Assembly: GCA_016125255.1 (NCBI GenBank)
Contig: WGMD01000029.1
Coordinates: forward strand, 1 to 64,000
Origin: Planctomycetota bacterium
GTDB lineage: Bacteria > Planctomycetota > Phycisphaerae > Phycisphaerales > Zrk34
Reading direction: 5' to 3'
Length of the DNA: 64,000 nucleotides
Part shown: piece after piece, positions 1 to 8,903 of the stretch
Position numbering within the stretch: the stretch's first letter is position 1
How the letters are laid out: each line of letters opens with the position of its first letter
Made by a program: the position numbers and the translations under genes
The notes under the pieces: generated by a model
Told to the model about the DNA's origin: nothing
The model's input: the letters and a program-made list of their open reading frames with translations, nothing else
Database searches by the model: none

Positions 1-60
1 GGCGATCAAATCCCGAATCTTCTGGCCCGTTCGCACGCTCGGTGGTACTCTCTGACTCAT
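1..60 (-). CDS. N-terminus of a probable IS transposase (partial)
   Basis: The first 20 codons of a minus-strand gene that continues beyond the left edge. It starts at the ATG complementary to 58-60 and reads MSQRVPPSVRTGQKIRDLIA. A strong Shine-Dalgarno, AAGGAG (complement of 68-73), lies 7 nt upstream, so the start is well supported. The short basic peptide resembles N-termini of IS256/mutator-type transposases, and the AT-richer DNA upstream looks like the end of such an element. Twenty residues cannot prove the family; treat the product as inferred. Confidence 0.45.
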   Translation of the reverse strand, partial: MSQRVPPSVRTGQKIRDLIA

Positions 61-143
61 GGGGTGGCTCCTTGTGGGTTGTTGGTCCAACCGATAGGGT
101 CCACCCCTTCTCAATTTACAGCAAGTTTAGGACATGACCCCAA
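1..143 (-). mobile_element. Putative end of an IS256-type insertion sequence
   Basis: The upstream flank of the partial transposase, about 110-143, contains CAATTTACAGCAAGTTTAGG followed by a run ending GACCCC. From memory this AT-rich block followed by GGAC resembles the terminal inverted repeats of IS256-family elements. The opposite end and any target duplication lie outside the window, so the boundary near 143 is approximate. Confidence 0.3.
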
Positions 144-434
144 CATGGCCGCGACGCTCGCAGCAGAAACCGACTTGAGAAACACAGACTTCCGTTTCAT
201 AACGATATCTCCCAAGAGATCTGACAATGAACAAAACCACGGACGCACACGGCCCGCAGATCACACGTCCGAAAAGTTACGGAGCTTTTGTATGTGATGA
301 ATCAGGCGATCAAGATGAATGCGTGAGGATGTGTGAGGAATTGTTTACGAACGCACCGATACGTGAGCATCATGTGAGTCGCATTGGGATCATTGTTATC
401 GCGAGTTCACTACTCACTCGCTAAACTGTCCCGC
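144..434. other. Intergenic region without a recognisable gene
   Basis: Short open frames exist here but none has a ribosome binding site, family resemblance or convincing codon use. I looked for a preQ1/preQ0 riboswitch ahead of the queuosine-precursor transporter and could not make one out. Confidence 0.4.
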
Positions 435-1283
435 ATGGATCAGGGCCTCCCCTATCGCTACATCAACTCCGTCCTGCACGAGCGGCGCGAGCGCGTCTTT
501 CTCGTATTCGCCGGGTTGTTCCTCGGCTCGATGACGATGCTCAACATTCTGGGCATCAGCCGGTTCATCAAGCTCGCCACGATGACGGTCGGACAAGGGA
601 CCCAAACACGCGAGATCGTCTTCGCCGTGGCGGTCGGCGTGATTCCCTATCCGCTGACGTTCCTGTGCACGGATTTCATCAGCGAGTTCTACGGCCGGCG
701 CCGCGCCAACTTCCTGGTATGGGTTGGCCTCGCGGTCAACTTCTGGGTGGTGTTCATTCTCTGGCTCGGCGGCGTGCTGCCGGGGTTCGTGCCCAACGAT
801 CCGACGACCGGGTTCCCCCCGCAGCCGGTGTACGATGCGGCCAAGCATGTCTTCGTCGAGACGGGCTGGACGTTCTACCAGATCAAGGCGCTGACCTTCG
901 GCGCCGTCGCCGCCTCGATGTGTGCGTACATGGCCGCTCAGTTCTGCGACGTGTTTTTATTCCATTTCTGGAAGGATCTCACCAAAGGTAAACATCTTTG
1001 GCTCCGAAATAATGGGTCAACGATGGTCAGCCAGATGGTGGACACGGTGGCGGTCATTCTGATCACTCATTTTTACGCACACGCCCTGCCCGTGCAGGAG
1101 GATCAGCCGCTCTGGCCGCAGCTTTTGACTTTTATCGGGACCAGTTACGCCTTCAAGTTCGTCGTCGCCGCGCTGGACACGATTCCGTTCTATCTGGGTG
1201 TCTATTATCTATCGCGTTACCTGCGGATCGATCCGACGCAGGAGCACGATATTGATGCGGAAGAGACCCCGGCTGCTGATTGA
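435..1283 (+). CDS. yhhQ: Queuosine precursor transporter (YhhQ/VUT family)
   Basis: Integral membrane protein of 282 aa from ATG 435; an upstream in-frame TTG at 384 would add 17 residues. The VUT/DUF165 hallmarks are present: CTDFISEFYGRRRAN at residues 78-92 and RNNGSTMVSQMVDT at about 191-204, with about six hydrophobic spans. Members of this family import queuosine precursors (preQ0/preQ1) for tRNA modification; that is family knowledge. No queuosine-synthesis gene is nearby. The acidic tail (DIDAEETPAAD) is probably cytoplasmic. No clear Shine-Dalgarno precedes either start, so the exact N-terminus is uncertain. Confidence 0.85.
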   Translation: MDQGLPYRYINSVLHERRERVFLVFAGLFLGSMTMLNILGISRFIKLATMTVGQGTQTREIVFAVAVGVIPYPLTFLCTDFISEFYGRRRANFLVWVGLAVNFWVVFILWLGGVLPGFVPNDPTTGFPPQPVYDAAKHVFVETGWTFYQIKALTFGAVAASMCAYMAAQFCDVFLFHFWKDLTKGKHLWLRNNGSTMVSQMVDTVAVILITHFYAHALPVQEDQPLWPQLLTFIGTSYAFKFVVAALDTIPFYLGVYYLSRYLRIDPTQEHDIDAEETPAAD

Positions 1284-1311
1284 CAGTCGCGGGGGCGATG
1301 GACCGATATAA

Positions 1312-2817
1312 ATGACCATGACAGAGAACGCACCAACCAACATGCGCCACGCGGTGGTCAAGGGCATGTTCTGGTCGATCGCCCAGGCGGGTGGCGCCCA
1401 GATCATCTCGATGGCGGTGCTGCTGGTCCTGACCCACCTGCTCAAGCCCTCGGAATTCGGGCTGGTGGCATGGGCGAATGTCGGGATCATGCTCTGCGTC
1501 GCACTGATCGACTTCGGGTTCGCGGAAGCCATCGTGCAAAGGTACACGCTGGCGGAGCGTTATCTGGACACGGCTTTCTGGACCGCGCTGGCGATGGGTC
1601 TCACGCTCATGACGGTCTTGATGTGCACTGCCGACTCCATCGCGCAACTCTTGAGCCACAACAGCCCACCTGAAATTGTCAGCAAACTGGCCCATGTCAT
1701 CCGCGCCATGTCGTTGTTGCTTCTGTTCGGCGGGCTCAACAGCGTGCCGATCGCCATGCTGCGGCGGCATCTGCATTTCAAATTTCTGGCGGTGCGCACG
1801 CTCGTCGGCGGCGTCGTCGGGGGGGTCGTCGGCGTGACGGTCGCCATCATGGGCTACGGCGTCTGGGCGCTCGTCGCACAACAATTGTCCGGTGTGTTCA
1901 CTTCGCTGATCCTCCTCTGGACCAACTGCGAATTCCGCCCCACCTTCAAGTTCGACAAGCAGTGCCTCCGCGATCTGATCGGCTTCGGCATGCCCATCTC
2001 CGGCGCCCGCCTGTTGACCACGATCAACGAACGCACCGACGACATGCTCATCGGCTACTTCCTCGGACCGGTCGCACTGGGCTACTACTCCGTCGCGTAT
2101 CGCCTCAACTACATGCTCATTCAGCGCCTCGTCGGCACGGTAAGCAACGTCGCCATGCCCGCCGTCGCGCGCGTGCAGCATGAACCGCACCGCGTCCGCA
2201 GCGCGTACTATCAGGCGACGCGCCTCACGTGTCTGTTCTCATTCCCGTGTTTCATCGGCATGTCGCTGCTGGCGCCGCTGATCGTGCCGGTCGTATTTGG
2301 CAGCCAATGGATGCCTTCGATTCCGGTCATGCAGGTGCTTTCTCTGATCGGCATCGTGCATTCGATGCTCTACTTCAACAGCGCGATGATCGTCGGCACG
2401 GGCCATCCCCGCTGGCGCTTCTACCTGATGCTCATCACCTCGACCGGCAACGTCACGGGCTTCTTCATCGCCGTCCATTACGGCATTTTCTGGGTCGCGG
2501 CGTCGTATGTCAGCGTGGCGTACTTGGTCATGCCGCTCTCGTTCTTTGTCACCAACAAGTGCCTGCACCTCAAGCTCGCCGACTACCTCAAGCATCTGTC
2601 GGGTCCGATTTTCGGGACGCTGACGATGGCGTTGGCGATCTCGTTTGCGATGCGGGTGCACATCACGGGGGTGCCGGACGGGGCGCGGCTAGCGGTGCTG
2701 ATCGTGCTCGGCGCGGTGGTCTATGTCGCCGTCATCTTCACGGCTTTCCGCCCGCTCGTGCTCGAACTGCACGGCATGTGGCGCACGCTTCGAAATCGTC
2801 GGGTGGTGGCGTCGTGA
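1312..2817 (+). CDS. Polysaccharide flippase (Wzx-type, MOP superfamily)
   Basis: 501-aa polytopic membrane protein. The N-terminus (GMFWSIAQAGGAQIISMAVL then LTHLLKPSEFGLVAWANVGI) is typical of lipopolysaccharide or exopolysaccharide exporters of the Polysacc_synt family, with roughly 12-14 hydrophobic segments to the end. The expected role is flipping lipid-linked sugar units across the inner membrane. Its TGA overlaps the GTG start of the sulfotransferase gene, so it probably heads the surface-polysaccharide operon. Two ATGs (1312, 1318) are possible starts; neither has a strong ribosome binding site. The substrate cannot be read from sequence. Confidence 0.88.
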   Translation: MTMTENAPTNMRHAVVKGMFWSIAQAGGAQIISMAVLLVLTHLLKPSEFGLVAWANVGIMLCVALIDFGFAEAIVQRYTLAERYLDTAFWTALAMGLTLMTVLMCTADSIAQLLSHNSPPEIVSKLAHVIRAMSLLLLFGGLNSVPIAMLRRHLHFKFLAVRTLVGGVVGGVVGVTVAIMGYGVWALVAQQLSGVFTSLILLWTNCEFRPTFKFDKQCLRDLIGFGMPISGARLLTTINERTDDMLIGYFLGPVALGYYSVAYRLNYMLIQRLVGTVSNVAMPAVARVQHEPHRVRSAYYQATRLTCLFSFPCFIGMSLLAPLIVPVVFGSQWMPSIPVMQVLSLIGIVHSMLYFNSAMIVGTGHPRWRFYLMLITSTGNVTGFFIAVHYGIFWVAASYVSVAYLVMPLSFFVTNKCLHLKLADYLKHLSGPIFGTLTMALAISFAMRVHITGVPDGARLAVLIVLGAVVYVAVIFTAFRPLVLELHGMWRTLRNRRVVAS

Positions 2818-3752
2818 GCGATAACACGCCCATCTTCATCATCGGCATGCCGCGCTCGGGCACGACGCTGCTCAGCTCCATGCTCTCGGCCCATTCACGC
2901 ATCGCCATCTCCCCCGAGACACATTTCCTCTCGCTCTACGTCCACAAGTTCCGGCACGACGAGCTGACCTCGCGCGAAATGTTCGAGGAATTCTGGCGGA
3001 CGTTCATCGCCGGCGATCGCTTCGGCAACATGTGCCTCGACGCCGCCTTGTGTCATGACTGCATCGTCGCCGCGGGCGACTGGACCTACCGCGGCGTCTT
3101 CGAGGTCCTACTCAGCGCGTACGCCCGATCGCTCAATAAGCCGCGCTGGGGCGAGAAGACGCCCGATCACTATCAGCATCTGGATCGACTCATGCAGTGG
3201 TACCCGCAGGCGCAGGTGATCTTCATGCTGCGCGATCCCCGGGCCGTGTCCGCCTCGCTTCAGAAAACCGATTGGGGCGGGAACGATGTCGTGACGCATA
3301 CGCGGCGGTGGCGCAACGCGATCGTCGCCTACGAGTCGCACAAGGCCGGCGGGCGCATCCATCTAATCAAGTACGCCGACCTCGTCGCGGAGCCGGAGCA
3401 GACGTGCCGGCGCGTTTGCGAATTGATCGGCGAGCAATTTGAGTCGGGCATGCTCACCAATCGCGGCGCGGAAAGTCAGCCGCAGCTCGCCCGGCGTCAG
3501 GGATGGGCCCGCGAACAGATCGAGCAGGCCCAGCAGCCGATTCATACGCAGAGCATTGACGCCTGGCGGAATCAGATGCCGCGCCGGCAGGTGGCGCTGA
3601 TCGAAACGGAAGTTTACGACCTGATGAAGCAATACGGGTTTGAACCGGACTTGGGCCGACCGGGCCCGCTGCGTCGGCTCGCCCTTATCTGGAATCGCGT
3701 GCAGCGCCGGTTTCACGCCCCGCCCCGCCGCACGCAGGAGGCCGCCCATTGA
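2814..3752 (+). CDS. Sulfotransferase family protein
   Basis: 312 aa starting at GTG 2814, which overlaps the flippase stop (GTGA). The 5'-phosphosulfate loop is clear: IIGMPRSGTTLLSS at residues 9-22. The 3'-phosphate motif follows as FMLRDPRAVSASLQK about 130 residues later. These are the PAPS-binding elements of cytosolic-type sulfotransferases. In this setting it probably sulfates a sugar or lipid intermediate of the surface polysaccharide, which is inferred from context. The open frame extends upstream to 2229, but that part overlaps the flippase in another frame and is noise. The stop overlaps the TTG start of the next gene, indicating translational coupling. Confidence 0.87.
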   Translation: MSDNTPIFIIGMPRSGTTLLSSMLSAHSRIAISPETHFLSLYVHKFRHDELTSREMFEEFWRTFIAGDRFGNMCLDAALCHDCIVAAGDWTYRGVFEVLLSAYARSLNKPRWGEKTPDHYQHLDRLMQWYPQAQVIFMLRDPRAVSASLQKTDWGGNDVVTHTRRWRNAIVAYESHKAGGRIHLIKYADLVAEPEQTCRRVCELIGEQFESGMLTNRGAESQPQLARRQGWAREQIEQAQQPIHTQSIDAWRNQMPRRQVALIETEVYDLMKQYGFEPDLGRPGPLRRLALIWNRVQRRFHAPPRRTQEAAH

Positions 3753-5140
3753 ATAAACCCGCTGATAATGCGAACCGGCCCCCCGCCGATGCGCAGGCGC
3801 TTCGGCGGACCGTCATCGACGGCGGGTACTGCGTCGGCTGCGGCGCATGCGCGAGTGTGGCTCAATCGCCGATGCAGGTGACGCTCAACGCCACCGGGCA
3901 TCTTCAGGCATCCGTCACCGGTTCGGACACGGGCGCGCCCGTCGCGAGCGTGTGCCCATTCGCCGACGCCTCGGTCAACGAAGACGAAATCGGCCGAGCG
4001 ATCTTCAGGGCTCAGCACACGCAGCAGAGCGAGCACATCGGGCGCTACCTGAATGTCTACGCCGGCTATGTCGTTGAAGACGGGTATCGACAGCGCGGCA
4101 GTTCGGGAGGCATGGGCTCTTGGATTCTTTGCGAGCTTCTCAAACACGGGGAGGTTGATGCCGTGGTGCATGTCGCTCAGCGCACGCCGACGCCGAACGA
4201 TCCGCGGCTTTTCGCCTACACCGTCTCGAACACCGCCGACGCCGTCCGTGCCGGGGCCAAGTCGCGCTATTATCCCGTCGAGATTTCCGAAGCGATGGCG
4301 ACGGTGCGCGCAACCCCCGGGCGGTACGCTTTCGTCGGCGTGCCCTGTTTCGTCAAGGCCGTGCGACTACTGGCGCGTCAGGACCCCGTGCTCGCGGAGC
4401 GCATTCGTTACTGTGTGGCGATCTTCTGCGGACATCTGAAGACGACGCGCTTCGGCGAGTATCTGGCCTGGCAGGCAGGCGTGAAACCCGAGGAATTCCG
4501 CGACATCGACTTTCGACACAAATTGCCGGATGCACCGGCGAATCGTTACGGCATCCGCGTCACAGCCGAGCGCGATGGCAAACTTGAGGAAGTTGTCAAA
4601 CCCGTCGGCAAAATCTACGGCACCGATTGGGGTCTGGGCTTTTTCAAGTACAAAGCGTGCGACTACTGCGACGACGTCGTGGGCGAGACGGCGGACATCG
4701 CGGTCGGCGATGCATGGCTGCCGCGCTACGTGCAGGACAGCGAAGGCACGAACGTCGTCATCGTTCGCAATGCGCAGGTTGCGGCAATGGTCGAAGCGGC
4801 GATTGCCGACGGCCGTCTGCACATGGACCCGCTCGCAGCCGCCGACATCACCCAGTCGCAGTCGAGCGGATTTGATCATCGTCGGCGCGGGCTTGCATAC
4901 CGGCTCAGCCACACGGATCGCAAACGCCGTTGGCGGCCGCGCAAAAGAGTGCAGCCCGATGGGAGAATCGGCGACTGGCGATTCCGTCTGCGTCACTGGC
5001 TTCGCATGAAGCTGGCCGCGGCGAGCCATCGCGCTTACGATGCCGCCCGTCGGGAAGGTCGCATCGAAGGGTTCCGGGATCGGGTCAAGTGGTGGGTCCG
5101 GGCGTACCGATTCGCCTCCAAGAACACACGCAAGGGATGA
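3749..5140 (+). CDS. FrhB-like Fe-S protein (coenzyme F420 hydrogenase/dehydrogenase beta-subunit family)
   Basis: 463 aa from TTG 3749, which overlaps the previous stop. The N-terminus has a ferredoxin-like cluster site, C28-x2-C31-x2-C34 with C69 as likely fourth ligand. Next come SSGGMGSWILCELL and GVPCFVKAVRLLARQDP, both typical of the FrhB/FdhB N- and C-terminal domains. A second cysteine pair occurs in ACDYCDD, followed by ADIAVGDAW. Proteins of this family without hydrogenase partners are known in exopolysaccharide clusters beside polysaccharide pyruvyl transferases, and the next gene is one. The electron donor and the reaction are unknown. The C-terminal 60 residues are strongly basic. 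Confidence 0.82.
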   Translation: MNKPADNANRPPADAQALRRTVIDGGYCVGCGACASVAQSPMQVTLNATGHLQASVTGSDTGAPVASVCPFADASVNEDEIGRAIFRAQHTQQSEHIGRYLNVYAGYVVEDGYRQRGSSGGMGSWILCELLKHGEVDAVVHVAQRTPTPNDPRLFAYTVSNTADAVRAGAKSRYYPVEISEAMATVRATPGRYAFVGVPCFVKAVRLLARQDPVLAERIRYCVAIFCGHLKTTRFGEYLAWQAGVKPEEFRDIDFRHKLPDAPANRYGIRVTAERDGKLEEVVKPVGKIYGTDWGLGFFKYKACDYCDDVVGETADIAVGDAWLPRYVQDSEGTNVVIVRNAQVAAMVEAAIADGRLHMDPLAAADITQSQSSGFDHRRRGLAYRLSHTDRKRRWRPRKRVQPDGRIGDWRFRLRHWLRMKLAAASHRAYDAARREGRIEGFRDRVKWWVRAYRFASKNTRKG

Positions 5141-6429
5141 CGACGATCATGGATGACGCTTCACCGCACAAGACCGGACCGATTCTCGTGACAGGCATCA
5201 CGGGCCTGCGCAACCGCGGCGTCGAGGCGCTGGTGGTGAGCATCGTCGAAGGCGTACGACACCGGCGACCGAACGCGCCCGTCACGGTGATGACGCGCAC
5301 GCGCGATTACGATGAGCTTCGGCTGGCGCCGATGAACGTGCAGGCGATCGGCGACAATTTCGATCTGATGCGGCGCAGCCGCAAAATGCAGTGGGCGGTC
5401 AAGGCGTCGCGCTTAGTGCCCAAGGCCGCCGCGTGGCATGCCGCACTGGCAAAGCGCATCGCCGGCTCCTCCGCCGTGATCGCCTCCGGCGGCGACGTGT
5501 TTAGCAGCGACTACGGCGACTTGTCGACGCATCTGAAGCCGCTGCAACTGGCCATCGAGGCACGGACGCCGTTCGTCCTTTTTGCTCAGTCGATCGGCCC
5601 GTTCAAACGGGCGGAGGATGTGGAACTATTCCGATCCGTGGCGCAGCACGCGGCGCTCATCAGCGTGCGCGAGACGATCACGCGCGATTACCTCATCGAA
5701 AAAGTCGGCCTCACCGCCGATCGGATTCACCTGACCGCTGACCCGGCGTTCCTGCTTTCGCCGCTGACTGGGGAGCTGGCGGACCATCTGCGGGCGGCGC
5801 ACGGCATGACCCGCGAGCGGCCGACGGTCGCCATGAGCGTCAGCCGCGGCATCGAGATGTTCAGCGGGTGCGATCCGCAGCGGCATCTGGAGGCGTGGAT
5901 GCAGGTGACGCGATGCGTGCTCGACGAGATCGGGGCGAAAGTGCTGCTCGTGCCGCACGTACAGGAGATTCACGCTTCCAACAACGACGCCCTGACCTGC
6001 ACGCGTCTGCACCGTGCCTTGCAGTTTGATCCGCGTGTCACGATTGCAGGCGCGGACCTGACGGCGGGCGAATACAAGACGCTCATCAGCGGATGCGACC
6101 TGCTCGTCGCCGAGCGCATGCATGCCGCCATCGCCGGCCTCTCGACGGGGATCGCCACGATCGTCGTCGGCTATTCGATCAAGGCCGAGGGCATTCTCAG
6201 TTCGCTGCTCGACAAGACCGTCATGCACGAGCGATCGCTCATCAGCATCGCCGACTTCCTCGAACCCGGTGCGGGCGCGGCGAAGGTGCGGTCGGCGTGG
6301 GCGTCGCGTGAGGACACGGCGTCGAAGCTCAAGGCAAAGCTGCCCGCCATCAAGGACGCCGCCGAGTCGAACTATGCGCTGCTCGAGGAGCATGTCTTCG
6401 GAGCCGGCGCGCCCACGGGGTCCGCCTGA
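5137..6429 (+). CDS. Polysaccharide pyruvyl transferase family protein
   Basis: 430 aa from ATG 5137, which overlaps the preceding TGA (ATGA); an ATG at 5149 is the alternative. The fold signature starts with ILVTGITGLRNRGVEALV, followed by VIASGGDVFSSDYG, PFVLFAQSIGPF and, near the end, LLVAERMHAAIAGLSTG. These match the CsaB/WcaK/AmsJ group that transfers pyruvate from phosphoenolpyruvate to a sugar as a ketal. Expected to decorate the exported polysaccharide. It sits directly after the FrhB-like gene and 2 nt before a glycosyltransferase. The open frame extends upstream inside the neighbour, but that segment is not coding here. Confidence 0.88.
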   Translation: MTTIMDDASPHKTGPILVTGITGLRNRGVEALVVSIVEGVRHRRPNAPVTVMTRTRDYDELRLAPMNVQAIGDNFDLMRRSRKMQWAVKASRLVPKAAAWHAALAKRIAGSSAVIASGGDVFSSDYGDLSTHLKPLQLAIEARTPFVLFAQSIGPFKRAEDVELFRSVAQHAALISVRETITRDYLIEKVGLTADRIHLTADPAFLLSPLTGELADHLRAAHGMTRERPTVAMSVSRGIEMFSGCDPQRHLEAWMQVTRCVLDEIGAKVLLVPHVQEIHASNNDALTCTRLHRALQFDPRVTIAGADLTAGEYKTLISGCDLLVAERMHAAIAGLSTGIATIVVGYSIKAEGILSSLLDKTVMHERSLISIADFLEPGAGAAKVRSAWASREDTASKLKAKLPAIKDAAESNYALLEEHVFGAGAPTGSA

Positions 6430-6431
6430 CG

Positions 6432-7676
6432 ATGAAGCTGCTCTTTGTGCCCAACTCCCTGCCGGCCCCGCCGGTGATCGGCGGTCCCCAGCGGACCAAC
6501 CTGCTGCTGCGCGCCCTGCGCCGGCTCGGCAATGTCGACACGATCGCCATCTCGCATGAAGTGCTCAGCGATGAGCAGCGCGCGGAGCTGCTCGACCAAT
6601 ACAACGTGCGGGCGGTCCTTGCGCCGGAGCATCGGTACATGCATGCTCCGTGGCGATGGTTCGCCCCGATACATCCCAAACTCATCCGCCGGCTGGCGCA
6701 TAATCTCGGTTCGCGCAAGGTCGACTACCGCCCGCAGGCGTCGATTGAACAGTGGATCACGCAGCACATCGACCTCGACCAATACGACGTGATCGTCGGG
6801 CGATACCTGTACGGGCTGACGCGGCCCGGGCTGATCGGGCATCATCCCGTCGTGCTCGATGTCGATGACCTGGACACGGAGGTGTATCGCACACGGCTGG
6901 CGGTGCCGACGAATGCGAAGTGGGAGAACATGGTGATCCGTCATCATCTGCGGCAACTTGAAGGGATCGTGCCGCCGCTGTTGGCCAAGTGTGATGCACT
7001 GTGGATCGCCAACGAGAATGACCGGGCGATTCGCGGACTGGAGCGCGCCACGGTGTTGCCGAATATTCCTTATGGGGCCGAGGGTGCGGAGAACATCACG
7101 CCGTGCCCGGCCGACGATGCGAGCCGCACGCTGCTGATGATCGGGTCGATGAGTCATCGGCCCAACATCGAAGGCGCGGACTACTTCGTCGAGCAGGTCT
7201 GGCCGCGCATCCGTGCGACCGTCGCGGATGCGAAGCTGGTCATCGTCGGCTCGAAGATGAAGGATGAGCAGCGTCAGCGATGGTCGAGTTCGCCGGGCGT
7301 TGAAGCGATGGGTTTTGTCGAGGATCTGGCGCAGGTGTACGAACAATGCGCGTTCACGGTGGCGCCGATCTTCGCGGGTGGCGGGACGAATATCAAGGTC
7401 ATCGAGTCGTTCTCGCGCGGGCGGACCTGCGTGCTGGCCCGGCCGGCGCATCGGGGGTATGAGAAACATCTGCTCGAAGGCGAGTCGCTGCTGGTAGGCG
7501 ATGATGCGGCGTCGATCGCGGATGCGTGCATTCGTCTGCTCAAAGATCCGGCGCTGCGGCGGACGATGGCGGACAAGGGATTGGCGGTCGTGCGGGCGTC
7601 GTTCTCGTTCGATCATTTTGCGGCGGTCGTGGCGCGGACGATCGGCGAGGTTGTGAGTCCCGCGGACCGGTCTTAG
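6432..7676 (+). CDS. Glycosyltransferase (GT-B fold, GT4-like)
   Basis: 414 aa. The N-terminal Rossmann half begins MKLLFVPNSLPAPPVIGGPQ. The C-terminal half has IGSMSHRPNIEGADYF, AKLVIVGSKM and the donor-site region TVAPIFAGGGTNIKVIESFS, typical of family 4 retaining glycosyltransferases. Overall it resembles sugar transferases associated with PEP-CTERM/exosortase polysaccharide loci; I infer this from sequence feel, not from a search. It begins 2 nt after the pyruvyl transferase stop, so it is cotranscribed. Probably transfers a nucleotide-activated sugar to the growing lipid-linked glycan on the cytoplasmic face. Donor and acceptor are unknown. Confidence 0.85.
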   Translation: MKLLFVPNSLPAPPVIGGPQRTNLLLRALRRLGNVDTIAISHEVLSDEQRAELLDQYNVRAVLAPEHRYMHAPWRWFAPIHPKLIRRLAHNLGSRKVDYRPQASIEQWITQHIDLDQYDVIVGRYLYGLTRPGLIGHHPVVLDVDDLDTEVYRTRLAVPTNAKWENMVIRHHLRQLEGIVPPLLAKCDALWIANENDRAIRGLERATVLPNIPYGAEGAENITPCPADDASRTLLMIGSMSHRPNIEGADYFVEQVWPRIRATVADAKLVIVGSKMKDEQRQRWSSSPGVEAMGFVEDLAQVYEQCAFTVAPIFAGGGTNIKVIESFSRGRTCVLARPAHRGYEKHLLEGESLLVGDDAASIADACIRLLKDPALRRTMADKGLAVVRASFSFDHFAAVVARTIGEVVSPADRS

Positions 7677-7679
7677 AAT
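7651..7679 (+). promoter_or_regulatory. Candidate sigma-70-type promoter
   Basis: TTGTGA (7651-7656), a 17-nt spacer and TAGAAT (7674-7679), lying over the end of the preceding glycosyltransferase gene and 39 nt before ATG 7719. It could start a separate transcript for the second glycosyltransferase and cardiolipin synthase. Motif match only. Confidence 0.35.
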
Positions 7680-7718
7680 GCCCCCGCCGCGGGCGGTCCT
7701 TCTTCAGGCGTTGTGAGC

Positions 7719-8903
7719 ATGTCTTCACCGAGCCGAACCATCGCATGGGTCATACACGGCTCCGAACGCTTCGGCGTCGAGCGCGCGATCGTGAATCTCG
7801 TGACCGGCGTAACGCGGATCGGCTGGCGCGTCGTCATCGTCGCGCTTGCCGAAGGCGAGTTCACGCAGCGGTGCCGCGAGCGCGGGTGGCACATCGTCAG
7901 CGCCCATCTGGGCATGCCGCCGGAGGTGCGGAACGGCCTGTCGAGCCGGGTGTGCGGACTGGCGAAGCTCTGGTCATATCAGCGGCGGGCGATTCCGAAA
8001 ATCGCCGCGCTGCTCAAGAATGAAAAGATCGACATGCTGCATTTTCTTTGGCCCAACCAGGTAAGTCTTTGCGGCGGAGTCGGACGGCAGCTGGGCGTGC
8101 CGGTGGTTTGGGAGATGCCCAACACGCTCGGTCGCGTCCCGCTTCGGCTCAACCAGCGACTTTATCAGCGGGCCTGTCGGCGCGGGCGGATTCAGCCGAT
8201 GGCCAACAGTGCGTACACCGCTTCGACGTTCGGACCGGGGGCGGTGCAGCCGGTGGTGTGTCACCTGAGCGTCGATGCCGAGCGGTTCGATCCGTCGCGC
8301 GTCACACCGGTATCGCGCGAGGAACTGGGCATTCCAATCGATGCGTTTGTGATCGCCATTGTCGGTCGCATTGATCCGAGCAAGGGGCAGGATCGCGTGT
8401 TGGAAGCGATGATCGCGCTGGGCGATGCGGCGCGCGCGTGTCACCTGCTATTGATCGGCGACACAGGCAAGGCGCCGCTGACCGGGAAGATTCGCGACCG
8501 TGCGGCTCAAGCGGGTGTGACGGATCGGCTTCACATTCTGCCGACGGTCGAAGCGCCGGAGTGCTATTACCCGGCGATCGATGTGGCGATCAACGCGCGC
8601 GTCGATCCCGAGCCGTTCGGATTGTCGGTGATTGAGGCGATGATGATGAGCAAGCCGGTCGCGGTGCATGCCTTGGGCGGCCCCGCTGAGACGGTCATTG
8701 ACGGAGTGACGGGCTGGCACATCAATGACCCGAGCGTCGCCGGTTGGACGGCGGGCCTGCGACGCGTGTTCGACGACCAGCCGAGATGGAGCGCGATGGG
8801 CAAAGCGGCCCGCGCGCACGGACTGTCGCATTTCACCATTGCTGAACAGACGCGGCGTTATCAGCAGCTTGTCGAAAAGCTGCTCGGTGGAGATCGCCCG
8901 TGA
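7719..8903 (+). CDS. Glycosyltransferase family 4 protein
   Basis: 394 aa from ATG 7719; a GTG two codons earlier (7713) is also possible. The N-terminal acceptor half begins IAWVIHGSERFGVERAIVN. The donor half contains IAIVGRIDPSKGQDRVLEAM and EPFGLSVIEAMMMSKPVAVH. The E-x7-E pattern of the latter is the family 4 nucleotide-sugar site. A 42-nt gap with a possible promoter separates it from the upstream genes, and its stop overlaps the GTG start of cardiolipin synthase. Likely another step in surface glycan synthesis; the sugar is not predictable. Confidence 0.87.
   Translation: MSSPSRTIAWVIHGSERFGVERAIVNLVTGVTRIGWRVVIVALAEGEFTQRCRERGWHIVSAHLGMPPEVRNGLSSRVCGLAKLWSYQRRAIPKIAALLKNEKIDMLHFLWPNQVSLCGGVGRQLGVPVVWEMPNTLGRVPLRLNQRLYQRACRRGRIQPMANSAYTASTFGPGAVQPVVCHLSVDAERFDPSRVTPVSREELGIPIDAFVIAIVGRIDPSKGQDRVLEAMIALGDAARACHLLLIGDTGKAPLTGKIRDRAAQAGVTDRLHILPTVEAPECYYPAIDVAINARVDPEPFGLSVIEAMMMSKPVAVHALGGPAETVIDGVTGWHINDPSVAGWTAGLRRVFDDQPRWSAMGKAARAHGLSHFTIAEQTRRYQQLVEKLLGGDRP

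Noticed and set aside
227-424. 65-codon frame near the left edge
   Set aside because: Weak ribosome site, no hydrophobic or family pattern, and located in DNA that seems to be IS flank or intergenic.
144-434. Possible preQ1/preQ0 riboswitch ahead of the queuosine-precursor transporter
   Set aside because: No convincing aptamer stem and A-rich tail could be found by eye.
2229-2813. N-terminal extension of the sulfotransferase frame
   Set aside because: It lies over the flippase coding region in another frame; the P-loop begins nine residues after GTG 2814, the normal position for the family.
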